From IMG/VR virus record IMGVR_UViG_3300017728_000002, positions 1 through 64,000 of that record: DNA of 64,000 bases; one strand, written 5' to 3'. Each line of letters begins with the position of its first letter. The stretch's first letter is position 1. Of this stretch, positions 51,227 through 63,200 are shown in pieces. Made by a program: the position numbers and the translations under genes. A model generated the notes under the pieces. That model was not told the DNA's origin, did not search any database, and saw only the letters and a list, made by a program, of their open reading frames with translations. The stretch comes from a virus.

Positions 51227-54200
51227 ATGTCTGAAAACAACACTACTCCTGATTCTTCTTTTGAATCTCGTCAGGAAGACGCAGGGCTTACGCCTAAATC
51301 CAACATCCGTTTTGGCTTAAAACAAGACCCGCTCTATCAAGAGCAAGGGATGTTTCAAAGCCGTATGACCGAAAATCCGCAGGTCAAAGGAATAGACGTA
51401 CAGAAGTATGCCCCTTACACAGGGTACATTACCCACCTTGGCACGCGTGATGCTATGCGGGCACGTGGTCAAAGCGTTGCAGAAAAGTGGGGCAATGGAA
51501 TTTATCAAGCTGTAGTAGGCGAAGTAGTTGGGGGCAGTCTTCAAGGCTTAGGAGCCTTAGGTATGCTGGTTGACAGTGAGAAGAACTTTCTTTATGAGCT
51601 AGGTGAAGCCATCAATGAAGGAGCAAGAGACGCTACTCCTATTTATAAGCATAGCGACAAAGCGTTTGCGTTCAATGATGCTGGTTGGTGGGCCAGTAAT
51701 CTGGGCAATATTCTTAGCACTGTAAGTATGTTGGTGCCAGGTATGGCAGTGTCCAAAGGTGCAAGTCTAGCTGCTCGAGGTCTTGTTGCAGCAGGTAAAG
51801 CTGGCAAGGCTGTTAAAGCAGGAAAAACCATTGGCAAAGCTGGAAAGGTTGCAGGTAAGGCTGCAGGTGAAGCTGCTGACGTTACTGCAGATGCTATGAA
51901 AGCTTCTGTGCGCGCACAGCGGCTAGAAAAAACCATGCAAACAGTTGCAGGTGGTTATGGCATGCGTCACGCTGAAAACATTCGTGAAGGCGTAGATGTC
52001 GCTGTCCAAGCTGAGGAAGAGTTTATGCAAGATGGGCGGGCTTTAGAAGATTTTAAAGGGACTGTTGCGTACGATCAATACCTCAAGGATCACGATCAGA
52101 AAGCGCCTATGAACAAGCAAGAGCTTGCTTCGTATGTCGGAGGTCAAGCAGCAGTGCGTTCGTATCAATTTAACATGTTGAATCTGGTATTTGATGTGTT
52201 TCAAATGGGTACAATTTTTAAGCCCTTTAAAGCTGTAACGCGCGGTCAAGGTGTAGGTAAAGTAGGAGCTGCAGCCGCTGGTAAAGCAGCCGCTGGATTG
52301 GATAAAGGAACGCGTGCTACTCGAGCTTTAGAGAAAAGCAAAGGATTCTTAACTGAAGTGGGCAAAGCTGCTACAGAGGGCATAGAAGAGTCAATCAACT
52401 TTATGGGAAGTGGCGAGGGCATGGCCCGTGCAGAATATTTAAGAGGGGTAGAGACTGGAAGCTTTGGAGAACGTCTTGACGATTACTTCCACGACTCGCA
52501 CTTGTATGAAAGTGCTTTCTGGGGTTTCCTTGGAGGAGGAGTGTTTCAAGGTCTTGGGTCCATTATGGGCAAGAAGCAAGATGCTGCTATGACTTCTTTG
52601 CTTCGCCAGCAAGAAACCTTGGTTCGCGAAAGCGCAGAACTAGCCAAGGCTGAGAAAAGTGGCGATACAGAAAAAGCCAATCAAATTCGAGCCAGGGTAA
52701 TGGCTGATTTGGGCATCCGTGCTAGCCAATCTGGACGTGTAGATCAATTGCTAGATCAGCTCAATAGCGATGACTTCATGAAGCAGCTCCAAGAGCAAGG
52801 TCTGTTGGGCGAAAAGAGCATTGAAGAAGCTCGTAATGAACTGATTGAAGGCGTATTAAAGCAAGAAAAAGACTACAAGAAGATTGCTGAAGTTGCGGAA
52901 GAATACGGGTTGAGTAGTCAGGAAATGTTTGTCTTGCTTAAACAGCAGAACTCGTATGATGCTGGGTTAAAAAGCATTGCTGAGAAGCTTGAAGCAATTG
53001 ACGATGCAAGCATTACTGAAGATCAAAAGCTTGCAGCTAAGTTTCAGCTGCGCGATTCGTTGGTTGAGCTTCAGAAGAAGGTAAAAAAGGAAAAGGGCAA
53101 AGACTCAAAGACTCCGTTTGGAGCAGAGTTAAAAGCGTTGCAGGAAGAGCTTAAAGACAAGGAGAAGCCTGCTGAGTTTGAGAAACTGCTGACCTACGAG
53201 GCTTTCAATCAAGCAAGGTTGTTGGCCGAACAAACCAGGTTAAAGCGAAAGCGTGCTGAGCTTACTACTGAACAGTCTCTTGCATATACTCGAACTACAG
53301 TAAATGCGTACAACAAGAATCAAGAAAAAGTCATTGCTGCTAGTTTCAAAAAGAGAGTTGCTGAAGAAGAAAATCTAGATATTCTCAATAAACTTCTTGA
53401 ACAGGCCAAACGAAATAAAGCTAAAGACCAGGAAATACTAATATCTGAGCGCATTGCTGAATTGAAAAAAACCAATGCTGACAAAACAGATGCAGACAAA
53501 GCTCAAGAGGAAAATGAAGAAGGAGGTACTCCTGTACCTAAAGATGACTCTACTGAAGAAAATGAGCCTCCTACAGAAAATGAACCTTCTAAAGAGAATG
53601 AGCCTCCTGAAGAGAATGATCCTGATGTAAGTGATGTTCTACCTGAAGGAGTAGTTCTCGAAGATGATGACGAGGTAGACTACACCCTTGCTTATAGAGA
53701 GCCTTACGCTGATGGTTCTCCTTTTGATTTTGGTTCATTAACCAATCAGGAACGAAGGTTTTTAGATGCTTTAGATAACTTAGATACCGCTGAAACAGTG
53801 GAGAAAGCTCAAGCCCTTGTTTCTTTTGTACGCAACTACATTTTAAAGCAGCAAGAAGAAGGGAAGCCAATTAAACGCAAGTTTGATGGTAAAGTGGTTG
53901 ACCAGGCTATTGCATATTTAGCAGAGGCTGAAAAAACTCCACCAGCTGCACCACAAGATTCTGCACCACAAGATTCTGCACCACAAGATCCTACTTCGGA
54001 CCCACCTACAGACCTACCTACAGATGACTTAGAGAATAGTACAGTCAAGGCTTTGAAAGCCATTGCTCGTCAAGAAGGGTTGACAGGTTATTCTAAGTTG
54101 AACAAGGCAGAGCTAGTTGCTGCTATTCGTGCACATCGTGAGCAAGCTACTTTGTTTCCTGAAAATAAAGTAACTCCACCTACAGATGAATCGCCTGCTG

Positions 54201-57200
54201 AAAAGAAACGGAGAGAATCGCAGCAAAACCGTGTTGAGAAGCACAGCAAAGAACTTTATGAAGCGTTAGAAAGCTATGCAGAAGCTGTAGCTAATAGAGA
54301 TGCACTTCAAGATTCTAAGAATGCAGATAGTAAGGAAGCTGTTGCTGCTGAACTAGCCGCAGACAAAGCGGCAATGAAAGTGTTAAATGCCTTAAATAAT
54401 CTTACTAGTCACAGTCTGTTGTCTCAACAGAACAAAGTAGAAAGCTACATCTCTTCAGACTTACGTGAGTATATGGAGCTAGCTACAGAGACTTTAGAAC
54501 AAGATGGTTACACTTCAGATCATGTAAAACCTGGTCAAGTATATGACGAAACGTTGTCGGTAGATGTGGAGATTGTTAACGACGAAACTTTAGAGCCAGG
54601 AGTAGAACTTATTCAAAAAATTAATCAACCCGAAATACGTAAAAAAGGAAAGGTGATACAGCGTGGCCAAGTTGTTGTTGTACAAGGGCCTTTGCTGAGT
54701 AAGCCAGTTATTGAACCAGAAACAGTTGAAGCTCCAGAAGGTCAGATCAAGATGATCATGAATGACTTGATGGAAGCGTTTTTGCAGCAGATGCAAATTC
54801 GCACAAGCGTAACCATGCCTACTACGCGTGTTAGGGAACACGCTCTTATTGAAGGGACTCGCTTGACTTTAGAAGGGCCGGTGGCAGAGCAGTATGAAGC
54901 GCTCATGTTTGCCTTGACTAACCCGTCAGCATCGGTTACAATTCGCATTTCAGACAATCAAGTAGAGGTCAAAAACCCCATTTACAAAACATCGGTAAAC
55001 AACAAGCTTGGGGTCAAATCTTTGACGCGAAAGACTGTTGGGTCAAAGACGTATACCTACGAAAACGAAGAAGACAACTCTCCTGACTACGAGGTTGTCG
55101 TTGAGTATCAGGGTAAAACTGTAGTCATTGGAAATGTACCTAGGGTGGGTACGTTGTTGAAGCAAGCTTCGCGTCTTCAAAATCAATACCGCAATCAGCC
55201 AACAGGCGATGACGCAGACGCAAACCCATACTGGAGAAACGCATATGCAGATGCCAACCTCAATGCATTGCAAGCCATTAGACATGCAGATGCGATAGCT
55301 CTATTTAGAAAATATCTGGATTCTCAAGACAGCGGATCTATCTCGTTTACTGGGTTGTCTGAGCAAATTGCCCTAGACGGCAGCTTTAAGCGCGGTAGTC
55401 TGCTTCGTCCTAGCGATCAAATGGATACGCTAAATATGCATCCAGAAGTCACAGATGCCATAGACGAACACGGGCTGTGCGTCATGATGACTGATCCTTC
55501 TAGTGGAGAGCCTTATCTGTTGAATCTAAAAACGGGTTTAAAGACTGCAGTACCATACCAAGATGGTGTGATGGCTATGAATGCTCAAGCAGGGACTTAT
55601 GCGTTTAAAAACCAGTCTAACAAGATCTCTAGTACCGGAGCAGTTTTCATTCCTATCCGAGATCCCAACTCACCTTTAAAGCCAATGTGGGTTCGCATGC
55701 CCGACATGACTTTGAAAGAGGCCAATCGTACCGACTTTGTAAGCAACATCTTGTACGGACCAGGCACTTCAGAACAAAAGTTTGAATTGCTTCGAAGTGT
55801 AATGTCTACACCGCCTCCAAGTGTGACATCTGAAAGTCAGATCATGGAAGGGTTCACAGGCGCAGCTTTTATAAGCGGACCGTCTAATGGACAACCTCGA
55901 TTGGTTATTCTCAAAGACAGGAAGATTGTCATGGACTTTAATCCAGATGGCACGCCTCGCACTGAGATTCAAAAAGCTGTTCTTGAGCAGCTGAAGTTTA
56001 GGCTAGATGCAAAATCGCCCGAGCTTGCCAGCTACGAAAAAGAAGGAAAACGAGACGAGGAAACTAGGCAAACTTTAAAGTCGTTAGCTCAAAGCATTAA
56101 GCAAAACGGTAGAATGCCTATTGCTCCCGTTGTTAAAAAAGACAGTGCGGGTAATGATGTAATCATAGGCTACCACCATCCTGTTCCTGCTGCACGATTT
56201 GAACGAGACAGAGAAGCGCAATCTCAAAACCAACTGTTCAACCCAGAGGCTCAGAGTACCATGCTGCCTATTGCCATTGATATGGCACGTCTTCAAGCTC
56301 AAAACCCAGAAGCTCCTGCATCACCAGATACAAAACCTACAGACACTTCTGATCCGAAGAAGTCCAACGAAAAAGGGGGGGAGTCGACTGATTTTTGGAA
56401 TGAATCAGATGACGGTGCAATGTTTATGACTGTAGAAAAGGCTTTAGCAAGCGACTTTTACGCCATGTCTACCTCTAAAGATCAGTTAGAAGCGGAGTTG
56501 TGGCTTGCTAAAAACCTGCCTCACGTTCCGTTTCGAAGAGTCAAGGGCCTTATTGAACGTGGCGGTGTTACCGCATACGGTATATGGGAACAGGGTATGA
56601 TCAGGGTCAGTGATATATCTGTAGTAGGTACAGAGTATCACGAAGCCTTGCACGCTGTAATGGACACATACCTTTCTCCTAAGCGAAGAGCAAAGATTAT
56701 GGCTGAAGCCCGTGCTAAGTATGGAGACTTAGGGCCTATCAAGCTAGAAGAAAAGATTGCTGAGGCTTTTCGAGAGTACATGCTAACGGAAGGAAAAAGC
56801 ATGACAGAGAAAAGTGCACTGCGCCGGTTTTTCTCTGAGATACTGGCATTGGTTCAAGCCATGTTCCAAGGACAATACCGTACTCGGCAGTTGATGCAAA
56901 ACATCAACAGAGGGAGGTATGCGTATAAGCCTAGCCAGCGCTCTAAAAACTTTCTGACTAAGTTCAGTAAGGTTCCTGCCTTTGATGCTGCTGAAATGAG
57001 CGAGCTAGAGCAGGTCATGCCTTTTTTGGTAAACTACATCCTTAAAGACATTCGTGAAGCATTTGTAGGGAACAATCCAAAAGACGTGCTTATGCGACGT
57101 TATGGAAGGGAAGAAGACGCCCAAGTACTTGAAGGATTGCTCCAAACGATAGCAGAGATTAAAGACTTGTCTGTAGAATCAGATGAAGACGGAAATACAA

Positions 57201-60200
57201 TAGAAATTCAGCGAGAGAAAAAGAAGCTCATAGCTGAAGGTATTATTCGCGTAATTTTTGATAGTCGTGGGTTGTTCCAATACATGATTAAGTCTTCAAG
57301 TAGAGCGTCTGAAGAAAGAAAACTAGAGATCTATGATCGGTTAGGTCATAACGAAGAAGTACTGGTTGAACACTTCAGTACAAACCCAAGAGTGCAGCGC
57401 ATGATTATGCAAGCAATTGCAATTGATGCCAGCACAGGTACCACGGACATAGAGCAGAACTTCTCTGCTAGCATAGCAGAAATCAATCCTATGGATAAGG
57501 TTCCTGCCAGTATCAAGAACTTGATTTCAAGAACCATTTACATCCCTGGAGACAGAAGTGGTCGCTTGATTGAAACAATCTTAGGTAATCAAGGTACCGA
57601 AGCAGCTCTTGAAGCCATTGCAGAAGTGTCAGGCACTGACGTAGATAAATCTGATGCCTTCAGTCGATTTGGCTTGCCTCGGTTTTTACAGTTTGAAACG
57701 GTGTATCCTTTCCTGTTAAACCAGTTGAGTTCGCTGCCTTCATACGAAGCTATGGAAACCCGGATGCTAGAGTTGAGCGTGTACAACCCAAGCTTGGCAT
57801 CTATTGTTTTGGCATTGCGTAAAGACGCTGAGCCAGGCACACTTACAGAACTGCAAAAACAATTCTATGTGGGCATGAAACGCGCAAGCTCAGAAGAGCT
57901 GAACGTTTCTTTGGAAACCCAGTATGATGAAAGAGTTGAACGGAAATTTCAAGTACCTGTAGTAAAAGATGAGTTCATTTATGAACCGGCCTGGCATTTG
58001 GTCCAACGTAACAAGGAGGCTGTTTACAACGCCATCCTTCAGTTTACTCCAGCGGAAAAGGAAAAGGTCCTAAATGCTTTAAGTGCGTTGGCAAAACAGC
58101 GTAACGAAACTCCTGAAGTAAGAGTTAAAACCATTAAAATTTTGGTTAGGACTTTTCAAAAACTTGAGTTTTCTACTATGGACCCTTCTGCATTGGCTAA
58201 CGCTATGCATGTTATGTCTAATAATGAATTAGGCGGGTTAGCTGATATGCTTGAACGTCTCATTCTTGCTGGAAATGAAGCGCAGACTTCAGCAATACTT
58301 AGGGAGGTGGTACGAATTATGAAGCTTGCTGACGCAGACATGGGCGCAGTTCAAAGCTCGTATATGTCTAATCTGAAAACCAAGTATGCTCACGTCAATC
58401 CTTCTTATTTAACCGAAGAATTAGACCGCTTAAAAAGCGCCTTTAAAGAAGAATACCTTAAAGAAAGGTTTGCCCACAATGCTCATTTAGAAGAGAGTAT
58501 GTGGCATATTATGTTGGATGAAGAGTCTTTAACCTATCGCAGGTTTGGACAACTGGGCCCGCATGCATACACCGATATGGATGTAGCGCAAAGGCTTGAG
58601 TATGACCTTCTAGCATTGTTTAGAATGGGTAAAAATGCTCAAGGACGTCAGATCAGAGTTACGGGGTACTCTGCAATCCCTACACCTAGCGATGCAACTG
58701 GATCGTTTATGGTCAGTAACGACTTTGTACATTATCCTGAAAACGTTAAAAACAGGATTTTAGCCAGTATCTACGACGCAGAGACACGTAAAGACGTAAC
58801 CCATATGTCTTTGCCTATTGATCGTAGTAAAGTAGACATCAATAGCATAGAGTCTAAAGCCGAGTATATGCGTGCTTTGCTAGAGCAAGAAGCCGCGGCA
58901 TTGCTGTCTATTCCAGAGTTCAAAGAAGTCATAGACAAGCTACAAGTTCCTTTAGGGTATGGACCAGTCGAGGGACGCAGTCGAGATGAGGGCCGCGTTA
59001 CGATGGTCAACTCATATGTAGCCGCTACATATGTATCCAATTGGAACGTGTCTAATTGGATGGGTGGAACCATTGATCACTTTGGAGGAGACGTTACCAA
59101 GTATCAAAAGCGTTTTAAGCAGATTATGAGCCCTGGGCAAACCAGCGCAGATAAAGGCACGTTTAGAAACGTAACCATTGAAGATCCCGTAGTTTTTGAA
59201 GACTGGGCAACAGAAGTAGAGTACTCTGACAATGGCAAACCGGTTAAGAACGCGGACGGAACTTACCGTCGTATTCCATCTGCCATTGATCGTGCTGATG
59301 CACAGAGCTATGTAACGCTAGACTTTTGGGAGCGGATGCTTTCTTCTCATGGAGAGCTTACAGACTATAAGAAAGCGGTCATAGAAAAAGCCCGTAAAGG
59401 AGAGGCTCTAAGTGTGTCTGAGCGTTCAGTATTTGCTCCATACAAGCCCTTCTACTTTGGATGGGTTCAAGGCCAGCCGCACCAACTTAAAAACTCTGTC
59501 ATCCCACTTTTACCACCGGTCAAAGGTCAAGCTCCCATTAGCGTAGAACTAGAGGCTATGCGTAAGTGGATGGTACACCCAGATAATAAAGTAGATCAAA
59601 TCACTTTGAAGTCTGCGCACAAGGTGGGTGTGACCAGCAAGGCTACTTCTATGTTTCAGGATGGCAAGTTCAAAGCACCAGAGCCTGGGTACACTCAGTA
59701 CGACTTGCCCATGGAGTTCCACCGCAATCAAGTGTCTATTACAGAACACAACAACCACAATGGAACAGTAGGCTTGGGTACTCAAACAGGTCCAATCATT
59801 ATGTCTAACCTCAGGAATTATGAGGGGTTAGGGGAAGTACACATCCAAAAGTTGCTTAAGACAGAGCAACGCATGATGAACATGAAACTCAAGGAGCTTA
59901 AAGGCAAGCTCTTTGTACAAGGCACAGAATTAGGCAAGAACGGCGAGGAAGATGTAAGCAAGCGCACAGTTCCAGACGTAGCTCGTGTACGGCAGTATGT
60001 GCTAGACAACGTGCGTGATGATGTGCATCCAGCAGTTCTGGAAATTCTAAGCTCTCCCTTGGCTTCAGCAGGACGCATTAGTCCTTTGGTTGCTTTTGCG
60101 GTAAACCAAACTTTAGCAGCTGCCGTTCAAAAGGACTTTAAGAAGCAGAAAGTAACAGGCGGTATGCAGGTACAAATCTCTGATCTAGGCCATACCAATC

Positions 60201-63200
60201 CTACCACAGATGCGGACTTAAAAGGCATGCGTGTAGTAGGAAGTCAGCAAGAAGTTGAAGGTCCTTACACTTGGGACGACTCTATGGCTACAGATTTAAT
60301 TGTGGGGATGAATAACCGAGAGTTTGTAGTTGTAAAACTTGGAGAATCCCCAAAAACAGGTCGAGAACTAAATGCTGATGATTTTTTAAATGGACTTAAA
60401 GAAGGTTTTGAAGTCATAGACATGCATGGTAAAAAGCCTATGACCGTAGGCTTAGATTCAGCCATGGCTTCGTTAATGAAGCGAGATTTTGAAAAATGGT
60501 TAACTACTAAGAAAAATCTTAAAACACGTCCACAATCATTAGTTACTCCAGAATATATCAGTGACTATTCAGACCCAAAGCGAGAGCTGGCTCGCTACGT
60601 AAAAGAGCGTCAAACGAATAGAAAAGACTTTGAAGTTGATCCTGAACTAGAGTTGGCTTATGAATACTATCGATCTAAAGAGATTGATTCAGATAGGAAT
60701 AACGAGGCTTTTACGTCTTCTTCTTCTTCTCTGCCTACAGGACCAGAAAAAGTTGTAATGGCCGAGGTCAAGATGAACAGAAAGTTCTTGCCTAAGCAAT
60801 ACAGGGAAATGAGCATTGAAGAGATTCGTGCCATTGACCCTACACTGCTTGAAGTCATGGTCTATCGTGTTCCTGCAGAAGGAAAGAATTCTATGGCCAT
60901 GTGTAAGGTGGTGCAGTTCTTGCCTTCAGGTCAAGACGGCATGGTCATCCCCGCAGCTTTTGTAGCTCAAATGGGATCAGACTTTGACATTGACAAGCTC
61001 TTTGTGAATTGGAAGAAGGTGCCTAGGGAAGGCAGAGAGCTCAATGCTTACGACCGAGCAGCCAATAAGTTTTTTGATTTACAGAAGGATGTGCTGATGA
61101 ATCCTGAAGTGGTAAAGACAGAAGTGCTTGTACCACAGGGCTTTGAAACCATTAAGGCGTTTCGTACGGAGATGGCTACTGCCCGCAGGAAAGGAGGGGT
61201 TTCAGACATTGATGTCTTTGCTCAAAGACGTCCGTATAGTGCTTTGACTCACTTGCAATTGTGGTCAGACAATGTAGCAGGCATTGGATTGAAAGGCATT
61301 GCTGCCAACAACAATACGTTTTGGATGAAAGTCCAACGTCACAACATGCAAGTGGAAGGAATTCCTATGAAGGATATGCCGCTTGAGTTGATGCAATGGA
61401 ATGCAGAAGCAGTAGCTGCTTCTATGGACGGCGCAAAAGACCCTGTCTGGGGTACTATGGGCATTGACCGCAAGAACTTCTCGTTCTTCATGTACGAGTG
61501 TACCATGGGGTACATGCGGGCAATGAAAGAGAACCCAAGTGCAGACAAGGTTAAAACCTTGAATAAAGCTCGAAATGAAGCATTAGCGGCAGCAACTGAT
61601 TCAGATGTTATGCAAGCCATGACCACACGGGTTAATGACTTTAATGCAGAAACAGAAAAGACAGACAACGTAAAACGGTATCAGGCTTATTTAAAGCAAG
61701 AGGCATACCGGGCGTTGAAAGACTTGACCCGTGTCAGTGAGATGAAAATCAATAAGGAGTTGATTGATCTTCTTGCAGCTAAAGAGCCCGTTCTAGATAA
61801 TTATAACCTTACTCTAGACGCTGAAGGCAATATTATTTTAGACAGCGATGGTAACCCAGAGTTGCAAGCGGTAAAAGACGCCAAAGGAAACACTCTTCCA
61901 ACCATGGGAAAGGCTTATGTCAATGCTCCTGTCATTAAAGGCGCTTTGGATATTGCCACTGCTTCAGAGTTGCTGATGAGTGGCGGTATGGGGATTCACT
62001 ATTACCGCACTGTAGGTCGTTATAACGGCATCAGTTTCCCGCAATACTGCGCGGTTCAAACCTTTAAAGCAGCTGATGAATTTGTAGAAGGCAAGCGCGC
62101 AGAGGTCATGGGTGAGAGAAGCGTCAGTGAGCGTTTTAGAGAAGTGGACCTAGAGGATGTTCAGTCTTGGAACATGCGTCATTGGATCGTTTGGTTGAAT
62201 ACATCTGACGAAGGCCGAGCAATTCGAGACGACAAAGACAACGCGTTCTTGCGTAAGATGCTCTTGCATATCACGGTAGGCCGAGCCTACGAAGTAAACT
62301 ACAATCGTTACGATCGGATAACGCCAATCCAGCTTAACGACCCTATCAAAGCAGAAGAGTTTCAAAAGGCTTGGGAAAACACATTGACTCCGCCTTTATC
62401 CTATGAAGGGTCTGTTCACTACCCTTCTGAGTTTGCCAAAGCCTTAGTTCGCTACGAAGCTGCACGCAGTGGGTGGAGACGAGGGTCTTCAACCTTCACG
62501 CAGTTCTTGCCTACGGAGATTGTAAAAAATGTAAGCGGAGAGGACGCTACATCCTTGCAGATTGCAGCTCATGCTGTGTTGGATTCTAGGGTAGAGTCCG
62601 GTACAGAAAAAATGGCTTTGCTCAGCAACAGGCCTATGCGCTATGGTAAGCACACTTACGTGACTTTGCCTGGCGAAAACAGGCGGACAAAAGTGACCAC
62701 TCCTGTTTTGATGCTTGGGTTCAGAGGCATGTCATCTATAGATGCTATTGCAGGTGAGTTGCAGGTCAACCAATCCACTGTAGAGGAAGAGATAGCTGAG
62801 TACAAAGCCAAGCAAAAGAAGAGTCAAAGCCTTGAAGCATTTGGAGATATTGCTTCATCTACTACTACTTCTGAGCGCATTGCTATGCTTCAGAGTCGGT
62901 TTGCTTCTTATGGTATTAAGGTAAGAGTGGAGTTTGATTCCACTTTAGAAGGTGCCGGTGATGTGCAGTACGATAAGGAGTCTGGGGTCATTCGACTCCA
63001 CCCTGATCGCATGAAAAGCGATACGGTCTTGCACGAGTTTGGTCACATCTACATTGAGATGTTGGGGTTTGAAAACCCTGCTGTTCAGCAAGCCATTGAA
63101 GAGTTGCGCAACACTGAGCTGTATCGAGAGGTAGCAGAGATGTATCCACACTTAAGTCAAAGAGACTTAGATATGGAGGTTTTGGCTACAGCTATAGGTC

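Noticed and set aside
56199-56429. Small plus-strand gene inside the giant gene
   Set aside because: It lies in another frame of a continuous coding region and its translation has low-complexity, shadow-like composition.
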